Part shown: piece by piece, positions 35,533 to 44,485 of the stretch
Numbering within the stretch: the first letter of the stretch is position 1
Layout: each line of letters opens with the position of its first letter
DNA from: CALLPQ01 sp038531745
GTDB lineage: Bacteria; Pseudomonadota; Alphaproteobacteria; Caulobacterales; Parvularculaceae
Assembly (NCBI GenBank): GCA_038531745.1
Contig: JBCBBJ010000010.1
Span: 62,001 to 126,000, forward strand
Direction of reading: 5' to 3'
DNA length: 64,000 nt
Position numbers and translations under genes: made by a program
Notes under the pieces: model-generated
The model's input: the letters and a program-made list of their open reading frames with translations, nothing else
Told to the model about the DNA's origin: nothing
Database searches by the model: none

Positions 35533-35883
35533 ATGGATCAAAATCTGATCACCCTTGCCCTGTTGGCCGTTGCTGGCACCACGGGAGCCATTATGGGCTT
35601 GCGGCTTTTCCAGCAAAAACCGTCGCCCGTTTTTATGGCGGTTTTGCATGCGGTTTTTGTGATTGCCGGTCTGTTTTCGCTGGCCAATATTCTAGCGGGC
35701 GGCACCGGCGGTAATCCGCTCCCCGCGATTGCCTTGAGCCTTTATGTGCTCGCTGCCGTGGGCGGCTTTATGTTGATGTCGTCCCGCTTCACCGAAACCT
35801 GGCCCAAACGCTGGGTCATTGCGGGTCATGGCAGCCTTGCCGCCTTAGGCACGACCCTTGTGGCTATTTATGCCCTCGGCTGA
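35533..35883 (+). CDS. small four-helix membrane protein
   Basis: A 116-residue hydrophobic protein with four likely transmembrane segments (LITLALLAVAGTTGAIMGL; AVLHAVFVIAGLFSLANIL; AIALSLYVLAAVGGFML; VIAGHGSLAALGTTLVAIYAL). GGGAGAT precedes ATG 35533, which gives a compact protein; the frame is open further upstream into liuE. I do not recognise a characterised family. It is 19 nt downstream of liuE, so it may be the last gene of that operon. Confidence 0.7.
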   Translation: MDQNLITLALLAVAGTTGAIMGLRLFQQKPSPVFMAVLHAVFVIAGLFSLANILAGGTGGNPLPAIALSLYVLAAVGGFMLMSSRFTETWPKRWVIAGHGSLAALGTTLVAIYALG

Positions 35884-35928
35884 ACCGTCTTGTCGGCGAC
35901 GAATGAAGACGAAAAATGACACCGGTGA

Positions 35929-35949
35929 TTTTGTGATAGTATCACAAAA
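35929..35949. promoter_or_regulatory. zur: perfect palindrome, candidate Zur box
   Basis: Half-sites TTTTGTGATA and TATCACAAAA flank a single G with no mismatch. The core TGTGATA-n-TATCACA differs from the TGTTATA-n-TATAACA Zur core by one base per half-site. It lies 228 nt upstream of the His-rich protein gene and about 640 nt upstream of zur, with no other gene in between, so it most likely controls that pair. Confidence 0.6.
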
Positions 35950-36176
35950 AGGGGCATGCGACGTTTAAGATGTGGAAGGATGCGCATCGCCTTTATCTGC
36001 CGTTCCGACCACGTTTCGGCGAAGATTCGCCCTTTGCTGATTACTACCCCTTCCCTGGCCACGGCGGCTTTTTCGCATTCTCTGCCGCCGTGGTCAGGAC
36101 GGGTTAGCCCCGCAATTGTCGAGCAATCGGGTAGCGGCGCATTCCCAAACGCTGTGGCGGGTGATATGCTCGCCTG

Positions 36177-36518
36177 ATGGGTGAGACATTGACACGCATT
36201 TGGTCAGGCATCACGCGCACGCCCGCGCGGTGGCAGCCGATTTGGGTCGCCTGTCTGATCTTCAGTTTTCTCGCTAACACAAGCCTGACAGTTGCCCATG
36301 ATCACGACCATGATCATGAAGACATTGGCGAGTTTGCGCAGGAATGCGGGCTGTGCCTCGCCGCGCAAACCGATGATGATGATGACCTGATTGCGGCTTC
36401 GCCAGTCGGTCTGCCGCTGGCCAACCCACATCGGCTGTTGGCCCCAAATGACGCGGCCAGCCTTATTGTGCTGGACCGACCGCGTGCCCACCAACCCCGT
36501 GCGCCCCCATTTTCCTGA
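36177..36518 (+). CDS. His-rich exported protein, DUF2946-like
   Basis: A 113-residue protein with a hydrophobic export segment (about 19-40) followed at once by HDHDHDHE at residues 41-48 and a Cys57-x-x-Cys60 pair in ECGLCLA, then a proline-rich tail ending RAPPF. This matches the style of DUF2946-type small periplasmic proteins, often found beside metal uptake genes. The histidine cluster and CxxC suggest binding of zinc or copper. It is directly upstream of a Fur/Zur regulator and downstream of the Zur-box candidate. No ribosome-binding site of strength precedes the ATG, and the preceding 73-codon open frame ends in it (TGATG), which may be chance. Confidence 0.65.
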   Translation: MGETLTRIWSGITRTPARWQPIWVACLIFSFLANTSLTVAHDHDHDHEDIGEFAQECGLCLAAQTDDDDDLIAASPVGLPLANPHRLLAPNDAASLIVLDRPRAHQPRAPPFS

Positions 36519-36587
36519 TCAACCCTTTTTTTGATGTTGATCGGCCAGTCTGTTTTGCGCTGGCCGCTGGAAAATGGAGAAACTCCC

Positions 36588-37076
36588 ATGGGAATGCATG
36601 CCCGCACCCTAGCGCAGCCTGAAAAGCTTAATGCGCAACAGGTTTCAACGGCGGTAACCGCACCGAATGGTACACCAGCCCAAACACCCGCACCAACGGG
36701 CGCCTTTTCGCGAAATGAGCGTTTGGTGCTCGAAACCCTTGTCACCACGAAAGCGGCCCTGAAGGCCTATGAGTTGCTCGACCGGTTGCATGATGAGGGG
36801 ATCAAAGCGCCGATGACCGTTTACCGGGCGCTTGATCGCCTGGCGGCGCGCGGCCTGGTGCGCAAGATTTCAAATCTGAATGCGTTTGTGGCGGTTGATC
36901 AGGCGCCACGGCAGGGGCCATCAGCCTTTTTGATTTGCCGTGAATGTCACAAGGTTCGCCAAATCGATGTGCCAAAAGATCAGGTCAACTCGCTATTCGC
37001 CCTGACCGATCTCAATGACGAAGAGATTTTTCTGGAAGCCTTCGCCGATTGCCGGACCATGACAGCCCCGCAATGA
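36588..37076 (+). CDS. zur: Fur-family transcriptional regulator, Zur-like
   Basis: A 162-residue Fur-family repressor. The winged-helix part runs about 45-105 (LVLETLVTTKAALKAYELLDRL to ALDRLAARGLVRKI), followed by the dimerisation domain with the structural zinc pair in CRECHKVRQID (about 126-129). A second cysteine pair at the C-terminus is reduced to one cysteine (ADCRTM). The N-terminal 40 residues are an extra, low-complexity leader. GGAGA lies 7 nt before ATG 36588. Zinc rather than iron specificity is inferred from the upstream His-rich gene and the Zur-type palindrome; a Fur, Mur or Irr identity is less likely but not excluded. Confidence 0.78.
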   Translation: MGMHARTLAQPEKLNAQQVSTAVTAPNGTPAQTPAPTGAFSRNERLVLETLVTTKAALKAYELLDRLHDEGIKAPMTVYRALDRLAARGLVRKISNLNAFVAVDQAPRQGPSAFLICRECHKVRQIDVPKDQVNSLFALTDLNDEEIFLEAFADCRTMTAPQ

Positions 37077-37119
37077 CGGGCAAAACCTGACGGACACAAT
37101 GAGTTGATATCAGGAAGGT

Positions 37120-37136
37120 CACCGGCCGCGCCGGTG
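37120..37136. terminator. hairpin between convergent zur and aspS
   Basis: Arms CACCGGC and GCCGGTG around a CGC loop, between the zur stop and the aspS stop. On the plus strand a pyrimidine-rich stretch follows, so it may terminate zur. Confidence 0.4.
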
Positions 37137-37141
37137 CCCGC

Positions 37142-38938
37142 CTATTTCTTTTCGGTGATGGGCATGACCACTTTCAGGTGGATGTCTTTGAGTTGCTGGG
37201 CGTCAGCCGCAATGGGCGCACCAAGCAACAAATCCTCGCCCTGCTGGTTCAAGGGGAACATCGTCACCTCGCGGATGTTTTCCTGATCCGCCAACAACAT
37301 GACAATCCGGTCAACCCCAAGGGCACATCCCCCGTGGGGCGGCGCGCCATATTTGAAAGCGTTCAGCATACCGCCAAATTTTGCCTCAACGACATCGGGG
37401 CCATAACCGGCCACGTCAAACGCCTTGACCATGATATCCGCCCGGTGGTTCCGGATTGCGCCGGAGCCTAGCTCGTACCCATTGCATACAAGGTCATATT
37501 GATAGGCCTTGATGGCGAGGTAATCCTCGTCATTTGTGGCCGCCTCCAACGCTTCCAACCCGCCTTGCGGCATTGAGAAGGGGTTGTGGCCAAATTCAAC
37601 TTTTTTGTTTTCTTCGTCCCATTCATACATGGGGAAATCCACGATCCAGCACAGCTCAAACGCGTCCTTTTCGGCGAGGTTTAATGCGTCAGCGATAACA
37701 TTGCGCGCCTGGCCCGCCACGCTCAGAAACTCTGACGGTTTTCCGGCGAGGAAGAACGCAGCGTCCCCAGCCTTCAATCCCAATTGGTCCTGTACGGCTT
37801 TTGCCCGTTCGGGCCCAATATTCTTGGCCAGGGGGCCCTTCACCTCATCCTCGGCAAAGATCATATAGCCCATACCGGGCAAGCCTTGTTTTTGGGCCCA
37901 GCCATTCATCCGATCACAGAAGGCCCGGCTACCCCCCGTGGGGGCTGGGATTGCCCGGATTTCATGGGCGGGATCAGCCTCTAGAATCTGGGCGAAAATC
38001 TTGAAGCCTGACCCGCGGAAATGATCAGACACAACCTGCATCTCGATGGGGTTGCGCAGGTCTGGCTTGTCGGAGCCATATTTTAACAAAGCGTCATGGT
38101 ACGGAATTTCCCGGAACGGATAGGAAGAGACCTTCCGGTCGCCCGCATGGGCTTTGAACACCGCCTCGGTCACCGGCCCCACGGCATCGAACACGTCCTG
38201 GCGTTCCACAAAGCTCATCTCAAGATCAAGCTGATAAAAATCACCAGCAGACCGGTCAGCCCGCGCATCCTCATCACGGAAACAGGGTGCAATCTGGTAA
38301 TAGCGGTCAAAGCCCGAGACCATGATCAATTGCTTAAATATCTGCGGCGCCTGCGGCAGCGCATAGAATTTTCCCGGATGTAAGCGCGAGGGCACCAGAA
38401 AATCGCGGGCTCCCTCCGGCGAAGACGCGGTGAGGATTGGCGTTTGAAAATCCGTAAAACCGCGGTCCTCCATCTCCCGGCGGATGGCGCCAACCACGCG
38501 CGAGCGCAGCATGATATTTTGGTGCAATGTTTCCCGGCGCAGATCGAGATAGCGATAGCGCATGCGCACATCTTCCGGGTAATCGGGCTCGGCAAAAACC
38601 GGCAGGGGCAATTCCTCCGCCGCGGACATCACCTCAAACCCGGTGATCCGTACCTCAATTTCCCCGGTGGGCAGGTTCGGATTAACAGCCTCCCCGTCGC
38701 GCGCCACCACCGTGCCCTCCACCCGGATGACACTTTCCTGACGCACCCGTTCAACCTCGCCAAAGAAACCGGCTTCCGGCTCCACCACCAATTGGGTCAG
38801 GCCGTAATGGTCGCGCAAATCGATAAAAAGAAGCCCGCCATGGTCGCGCTTGCGATGGACCCAGCCCGACAGACGCACGGACGCATCAACATCGGCGGCG
38901 CGAAGATCACCACAAGTGTGGCTGCGATAGGCATGCAT
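37142..38938 (-). CDS. aspS: aspartyl-tRNA synthetase
   Basis: A 598-residue class IIb synthetase of bacterial type that loads aspartate onto tRNA-Asp. The N-terminal OB-fold anticodon-binding domain (GWVHRKRDHGGLLFIDLRDHYG, about 21-43) is followed by motif 2 (CFRDEDARADRSAGDFYQLDLEMSF, about residue 215), a GAD-type insertion and motif 3 (GCALGVDRIVMLL, near 550). ATG 38938 has GGAGAG upstream; the longer frame is rejected. Many alphaproteobacteria have a non-discriminating enzyme that also loads tRNA-Asn, which cannot be decided here. It is divergent from rnd. Confidence 0.97.
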   Translation of the reverse strand: MHAYRSHTCGDLRAADVDASVRLSGWVHRKRDHGGLLFIDLRDHYGLTQLVVEPEAGFFGEVERVRQESVIRVEGTVVARDGEAVNPNLPTGEIEVRITGFEVMSAAEELPLPVFAEPDYPEDVRMRYRYLDLRRETLHQNIMLRSRVVGAIRREMEDRGFTDFQTPILTASSPEGARDFLVPSRLHPGKFYALPQAPQIFKQLIMVSGFDRYYQIAPCFRDEDARADRSAGDFYQLDLEMSFVERQDVFDAVGPVTEAVFKAHAGDRKVSSYPFREIPYHDALLKYGSDKPDLRNPIEMQVVSDHFRGSGFKIFAQILEADPAHEIRAIPAPTGGSRAFCDRMNGWAQKQGLPGMGYMIFAEDEVKGPLAKNIGPERAKAVQDQLGLKAGDAAFFLAGKPSEFLSVAGQARNVIADALNLAEKDAFELCWIVDFPMYEWDEENKKVEFGHNPFSMPQGGLEALEAATNDEDYLAIKAYQYDLVCNGYELGSGAIRNHRADIMVKAFDVAGYGPDVVEAKFGGMLNAFKYGAPPHGGCALGVDRIVMLLADQENIREVTMFPLNQQGEDLLLGAPIAADAQQLKDIHLKVVMPITEKK

Positions 38939-39115
38939 AGGGGCTCTCCAAAACGGGGAAACAGGACGCAAAGTGCGTGATCCCGCGTGCTCGCGCGCGC
39001 GGCGACGCTTGTCAAGAGGTGCCGTGCCCGTCTGGTGCGGTGATGTGGTGCTGCGGTGCGCGGCGGTGAGCGGGCGCCGTGACTTGATCCGCTGACCCTG
39101 CTAGCCTTGAGGGCT

Positions 39116-40309
39116 ATGCAATTGATAACACAACAAAAATCCCTCGACGCCTTTTGTGATGATCTCGCCCAATGCCCGTTTATCGCGGTGGATACGGAGT
39201 TTATGCGGGAGAAAACCTATTGGCCCATCCTGTGTCTGATCCAGGCGGCGGGTACCGCGGACGACGGAACCGATATTGAAGGCATGATCGATCCGTTGGC
39301 CGACGGTCTTGATCTTGCACCTTTTCACGCGCTGATGGCGGACGCTGATATCGTCAAGGTGTTCCATGCGGCGCGCCAAGATGTGGAGATTTTCTACAAT
39401 CTGACCCAAAAGGTGCCCGCACCCTTGTTTGATACGCAAGTTGCGGCCATGGCCTGCGGCTTTGGCGATCAGATCGGCTATGAGCCGCTGATGCGTGAAT
39501 TGCTCGGGGCACAGATTGATAAAGGTTCGCGCTTTACCGACTGGTCGCGCCGCCCTCTAACCGACGCGCAACTCAGCTATGCGCTCAGCGATGTGACCCA
39601 TTTGCGGGCGGCCTATCCCAAACTGGTGGAAAAGCTGGAGAAAGACGAGCGCGACCATTGGGTGCGCGAGGAGATGGAAGCCCTCCTTGATCCGCATCTT
39701 TATTTTATTGAGCCAGAGGCGGCCTGGAAGCGCATGAAATTGCGCAACATACGGCCCAAGGAGCTGGGCCCCCTCGTCAAACTTGCCGAGTGGCGTGAGC
39801 GGGAGGCGCAAACCCGCAACGTGCCCCGCAGCCGTATCCTGAAAGATGATGGCATCTATGAGGTTGCCCGCCTACGCCCCGTAAGCCGGGAGGATTTATC
39901 GAAAGCCCGGTCGATCCCCAAAGGCTTTGAGCGGTCGGATACAGGCGCGGCGATCCTTGCGGCAATTGCCGAGGGCAAGGCCGCCGCCATGGAGAGCCTG
40001 CCCACCATTGAACGCAATGAGCGCAAAGCACCGCCCCCTGCCGATGTGATGGATCTATTGCGGGTCTTGTTGAAAACCCAATGCGAAAGCTACGGCGTGG
40101 CACCAAAATTAATCGCCACCGCCAGCGATCTTGAAGCGATTGCGCGGATCAGCCCCAAGCAGATTGAAGAAGACCGGTTACCAAAAATGCCCGCGCTTCA
40201 GGGATGGCGCCATGATGTGTTTGGCCAGCATGCCCTTGCCTTGAAACAGGGGCAATTGGCGCTCCGCCTCCATAAAGGACGGGTACAGATTATGCCCTAT
40301 AGCGATTGA
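39116..40309 (+). CDS. rnd: ribonuclease D
   Basis: A 397-residue 3'-5' exonuclease of the DEDD family that trims tRNA and other stable RNA 3' ends. Exo I is FIAVDTEFMRE with Asp26 and Glu28, Exo II is FHAARQDVEIF near residue 83, Exo III is LSYALSDVTHLR near residue 157, and an HRDC domain fills the C-terminal part (about 210-290). ATG 39116 starts just before the exonuclease fold. It sits between aspS and ppx, an order frequent in alphaproteobacteria. Confidence 0.95.
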   Translation: MQLITQQKSLDAFCDDLAQCPFIAVDTEFMREKTYWPILCLIQAAGTADDGTDIEGMIDPLADGLDLAPFHALMADADIVKVFHAARQDVEIFYNLTQKVPAPLFDTQVAAMACGFGDQIGYEPLMRELLGAQIDKGSRFTDWSRRPLTDAQLSYALSDVTHLRAAYPKLVEKLEKDERDHWVREEMEALLDPHLYFIEPEAAWKRMKLRNIRPKELGPLVKLAEWREREAQTRNVPRSRILKDDGIYEVARLRPVSREDLSKARSIPKGFERSDTGAAILAAIAEGKAAAMESLPTIERNERKAPPPADVMDLLRVLLKTQCESYGVAPKLIATASDLEAIARISPKQIEEDRLPKMPALQGWRHDVFGQHALALKQGQLALRLHKGRVQIMPYSD

Positions 40310-40330
40310 ACCGATTTTTCCGTTAGACGC

Positions 40331-41842
40331 TTAGATCTTCAGCGTTTTGACAACCGGTTTCACGTCAAGCCGGGTGGCGAGAGACGATAAGCGTTTCATG
40401 GGCAACTCCCCCATGAGCACGGCCTTATCCGCAGGCGTGGAAAAAATAATCTGGCTATCGGTTTTCTTTAGCGCACACCCTTCTAAGGGTAGCGGTGATT
40501 TTGGCGAGAAGTCCGCCAGAAAGCGGATCGCGAGACCGAGCGTTTCGGCCCAATCGGTTTGGGCCTGAGACAGGAGACGGACGGCAGCCGCATCCGGTGC
40601 CTTGGCCGACCGCCCCTGATAGCGCCGATAGAGTGCAAGCCCTGCCATGATCCTGTCCTCATGGGTTAGCCCTACAATGGGCAGACCAAGGGCCATATCA
40701 AACGCCTGGTGCCCGCGATGGGTAGGATGGGCATAGGCGGCCATATCCATCAGGAGACAGATCATGATCTGTAACCGCCGATGGTTATCATCCGCAGCTG
40801 GAAAAACCTCAGCGATTATTGCAATGATTGCCTCCCCCAAGGCCGGGGTTGGCACATAGCGCCGCGCCAGGACCCGGGCAAAGGCGACCACCGGGTCCAA
40901 GGCCTGCACTTTTTTGGAAAGGCCTGAATACATCACCCCCTCGCGCACCCCGCCCGCCGAGATGACGATGGATTTCACCTTAAAGGCTTGCACAATCCGG
41001 CGCAGCACCAGCGCGGCATAGGGCAATGTATCAAGGCGTCGGCGCGAGATACCCTCCATATCCTGAAGCGACTGTCGGCTTTGCTTTTCTATCAGGGCAC
41101 AAAGCTTGATCACATCATCCGCGCTCATCGTGTAATGGTGCAGTACCGAGAGCGGATATTCCCGCAACGCCATATGCATCCGCGCAATGGTCCGCCAGGC
41201 CCCGCCCACCGCGTAAAAAACATCTGTGGGCGCCTCATCGAGCCAGTCGGCTTTGCCCAATGCTTTTTTCACAACACTGTTGGCTGCCCGCAGGGAATTA
41301 TCGGCCTGTTTCATCAACTGAAAGGGCCCGATCTTCAGGCTCCCCATACCGCCAATTTTGCCCTTCCTCAGACCTGTCAGCTCCAGACTGCCACCGCCCA
41401 AATCGCCCACAAAGCCGTGCGCGGCGGGTTTCAAGGAAAGAACACCGCTGGCCGCCAATTCCGCCTCGCGCTTGCCGGAAAGAAGATTGATGGAAAAGCC
41501 CATCGCCTCCACAGCCGCCACGAATTGATCGCCATCACGCGCATCACGCACTGCCGCTGTGGCAATAACATCTGTGGGCGGATTGCCATGGGCCTGTAAC
41601 AGCGCGGCGAACCGGCGAATAACCCCTAAGGCCTCCTCACTGGCCTTGGGGTTGAGGTTACCGTCATCGGTCATATCGCGGCCAAGACCACACAGCGATT
41701 TTTCATTGAGGATCGGCAGGGGTGAGCGTGCTGGCCCATTGAATAGGACCAGCCGGACGGAGTTTGAGCCGATATCAATGACCGCGCGGCGCGCCTCCTC
41801 CAGCGGTACATCAAGCTGTTCGTATAGGGAGGGTACGCCCAT
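40331..41842 (-). CDS. ppx: exopolyphosphatase, Ppx/GppA family
   Basis: A 503-residue ASKHA-fold phosphatase. The N-terminal phosphate-binding strand VIDIGSNSVRLVLFNG (about 20-36) and the second loop GDLGGGSLELTGL (about 145-157) are the Ppx/GppA signatures. The C-terminal part is an HD-like helical domain. It hydrolyses polyphosphate ends or, in the GppA branch, the 5'-phosphate of pppGpp. The gene follows ppk by 148 nt on the same strand, making polyphosphate turnover the likelier role. Confidence 0.92.
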   Translation of the reverse strand: MGVPSLYEQLDVPLEEARRAVIDIGSNSVRLVLFNGPARSPLPILNEKSLCGLGRDMTDDGNLNPKASEEALGVIRRFAALLQAHGNPPTDVIATAAVRDARDGDQFVAAVEAMGFSINLLSGKREAELAASGVLSLKPAAHGFVGDLGGGSLELTGLRKGKIGGMGSLKIGPFQLMKQADNSLRAANSVVKKALGKADWLDEAPTDVFYAVGGAWRTIARMHMALREYPLSVLHHYTMSADDVIKLCALIEKQSRQSLQDMEGISRRRLDTLPYAALVLRRIVQAFKVKSIVISAGGVREGVMYSGLSKKVQALDPVVAFARVLARRYVPTPALGEAIIAIIAEVFPAADDNHRRLQIMICLLMDMAAYAHPTHRGHQAFDMALGLPIVGLTHEDRIMAGLALYRRYQGRSAKAPDAAAVRLLSQAQTDWAETLGLAIRFLADFSPKSPLPLEGCALKKTDSQIIFSTPADKAVLMGELPMKRLSSLATRLDVKPVVKTLKI

Positions 41843-41990
41843 TATAGCGCCCTCAATAGCACATTCATTGCCCCGCCATGAGGTGTCTTTTGACCGTGCT
41901 TGATCATGCGATGGTCACGCCCCTGTCTTGCCCTGATGTTCAGCGATAGGCTGATTTGCCAGCCACCGCAAAAAAATGGCATCTAAAACC

Positions 41991-44366
41991 CTAAGACAGG
42001 TCCGGCTGATCGATGGGCGCGATATGCGGGTTCGGCGTTAGCTCTGCCGGTGCATTATAGCGGATGGCTTCGCCGCGCCCCGACAGGCTGGCATTGGTCA
42101 TTAGATAGGTGTGCGCGTTAAAACCCACCACATCGTCCGGCACCTGAACTCGTGTGTGCGAGCCATCGGCATTCAATCGCCAGCTTTGCTGCTCATCATT
42201 AAGGTTCGCCACCATCACCTGATCAAGGATCTGATTGTGGACGGTGGGATTTTCGATGGGGCAGAACACCTCCACCCGGCGGTTCAGGTTACGCGGCATC
42301 AGGTCAGCGGAGGCGATAAAGATTTTTGCTTGATCACTGGGTAGCGCCTTGCCATTGCCAAAACAGTAAATCCGTGAATGCTCAAGGAACCGTCCAATAA
42401 TAGACTTTACACGGATGTTTTCTGATAGGCCACGTACGCCCGGCCGGAGGCAGCAGATACCGCGTACCACCAAATCAATCTGAACCCCTGCCGCACTCGC
42501 CTCATAGAATTTATCGATCAGCGGGCCATCAACCAGAGAATTCATCTTGGCCCAGATGGCGGCCGGGCGCCCGGCGCGGGCATGGGCAATTTCTGCATCG
42601 ATCAATTCAACAATTTTCCGCCGCGCACTAATCGGCGCCACAGCAAATTTCTCAAAATGGTCAGGCGTAGCATAGCCGGTCACATAGTTGAAAACCTTCG
42701 CCGCATCGCGCGCAATCGCCGGGTCACAGGTAAACAGCGACATATCCGTATAAATCCGTGCTGTAACCGGATGATAATTGCCCGTGCCCACATGCACATA
42801 GGTGCGTGTATCATCCCCCTCCTGCCGGACAACATAAGAGAGCTTTGCGTGGGTTTTATATTCAAAAAATCCGTAGACAACGCTAACGCCCGAGCGCTCT
42901 AACTCCCGCGCCAATTGGATATTGGCTTCCTCATCAAAACGAGCCTTTAATTCAATCAGGGCGGTGACGTTCTTGCCGGCCTCCGCAGCCTCAATCAGGG
43001 CATCAACAATCGGTGACTGACGCGATGTTCGGTAGACGGTTTGTTTGATCGCCAGTACATCGGGATCACGGGCAGCCTGCTTCAAAAACTGCACCACCAC
43101 ATCAAAACTTTCATAGGGGTGATGAATGAGGATATCCTTGGCGCGGATCGCCGCAAAACAATCGCCGCCATGTTCGCGGATACGTTCTGGGAAACGCGGC
43201 TCGTAGGGAGCAAATTGCAGATCAATCCGGTCTTTGGGGATCAACCCACTGATTTGCGCAAGGCCGAGCAAGCCGTCAACCATCACCATAATTTTGGGCG
43301 GTACATTCAACCGTTCACAGAACAGGTCCTTCATATGGTCCGGTGTACGCGCATCAACCTTGATGCGGATGACATCCCCCCGACGCCTGCGTTGCAGCAT
43401 GCTTTCAAACACGCGCACCAGGTCTTCGGCTTCCTCTTCCAATTCCACATCAGAATCCCTCAGAATACGGAAGGACCCTTTGCCGATAATCTCATGGTGC
43501 GGAAACACATGGTGGAGGAAAGTGGCGATTGTGTCTTCCAGAGAAACAAATCGCACATCCCGCCGGCGGCTGTCGCCCACCGCGGTGTTGTTGTCGACAT
43601 CAGAAAAATCCACCGGCAAGCGCAAAAATCGCCCCACTTTAATCGGTACGGGGAGCAGTGTTGTCATGGTCTCGCCATCGCGGTGTTTCAAGTCAAAGCA
43701 CAACACAAAACCAAGATTGGGAATAAACGGAAACGGATGCGCCGGGTCGAGGGTCAGCGGCGTGAGGATCGGAAAGATATTTTTCAAAAACGCATCTTCA
43801 AGCCATTTGCGCTCCTGGGGAAACATGTCTTCGGGTTGCACCAGCGTGACGCCGGCGTCGGATATTTGCGGGCGCAATTCGCGCCAGCACCGTTGTTGCT
43901 CGGCCATAAGGTTTTTGGCTTCCCCATCGATGAGGCGAAGCTGTTGCTGCGGGGTGAGGCCATCCTGGGTAATGACGTTGACGCTCTCGCGCACCTGTCC
44001 GTGCAGGCCCGCAACCCGGACCATAAAAAACTCATCAAGATTGCTTCCCGAAATTGACAGAAACCGTAACCGCTCCAGCACCGGGTGCGCGGGGTTCATG
44101 GCCTCTTCCAGCACCCGCGCATTAAAGGCAAGCCAGGAAAGCTCCCGGTTGAAAAAACGATCAGGGGCATCCGGGGCAATGGTGAGCGGCGTTTGGTCTG
44201 CGCTGAGCGATTTGAGGAGATCGTCAGTCTGCGGCACACCGGGCTCATTGTTGAGCGCAAATGCCGGGGCAACCGCGGAGGCACCTGAGGCTGACGCTAA
44301 CTCAGCGGGCGCATCATCTGGCGCTTGCCGACCGTTCGTGTTTCCCCTTGTGTTTTGCGTATCCAT
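41991..44366 (-). CDS. ppk: polyphosphate kinase 1
   Basis: A 791-residue enzyme that builds polyphosphate from ATP. The N-terminal domain begins with RFFNRELSWLAFNARVLEEA (about 65-85), preceded by a 60-residue acidic leader not needed for the fold. The catalytic core shows YHPVTARIYTD, with the autophosphorylated histidine in the region around TKHAKLSYV-like FFEYKTHAKL, and the C-terminal PRNLNRRVEVFCPI block. AAGGACC lies upstream of ATG 44366. It is placed between hdaA and ppx, the usual alphaproteobacterial order. Confidence 0.95.
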   Translation of the reverse strand: MDTQNTRGNTNGRQAPDDAPAELASASGASAVAPAFALNNEPGVPQTDDLLKSLSADQTPLTIAPDAPDRFFNRELSWLAFNARVLEEAMNPAHPVLERLRFLSISGSNLDEFFMVRVAGLHGQVRESVNVITQDGLTPQQQLRLIDGEAKNLMAEQQRCWRELRPQISDAGVTLVQPEDMFPQERKWLEDAFLKNIFPILTPLTLDPAHPFPFIPNLGFVLCFDLKHRDGETMTTLLPVPIKVGRFLRLPVDFSDVDNNTAVGDSRRRDVRFVSLEDTIATFLHHVFPHHEIIGKGSFRILRDSDVELEEEAEDLVRVFESMLQRRRRGDVIRIKVDARTPDHMKDLFCERLNVPPKIMVMVDGLLGLAQISGLIPKDRIDLQFAPYEPRFPERIREHGGDCFAAIRAKDILIHHPYESFDVVVQFLKQAARDPDVLAIKQTVYRTSRQSPIVDALIEAAEAGKNVTALIELKARFDEEANIQLARELERSGVSVVYGFFEYKTHAKLSYVVRQEGDDTRTYVHVGTGNYHPVTARIYTDMSLFTCDPAIARDAAKVFNYVTGYATPDHFEKFAVAPISARRKIVELIDAEIAHARAGRPAAIWAKMNSLVDGPLIDKFYEASAAGVQIDLVVRGICCLRPGVRGLSENIRVKSIIGRFLEHSRIYCFGNGKALPSDQAKIFIASADLMPRNLNRRVEVFCPIENPTVHNQILDQVMVANLNDEQQSWRLNADGSHTRVQVPDDVVGFNAHTYLMTNASLSGRGEAIRYNAPAELTPNPHIAPIDQPDLS

Positions 44367-44485
44367 TTCAGGTCCTTATCGGGTCAAACAGATGGGCCAT
44401 AAAGGTGGGCCACCGCAACGCCCCGTACCCATCTTTTTAGCGCACCATGAGGTTTATCGCCAAAGTCTTAACCCTTCGCACGGTG

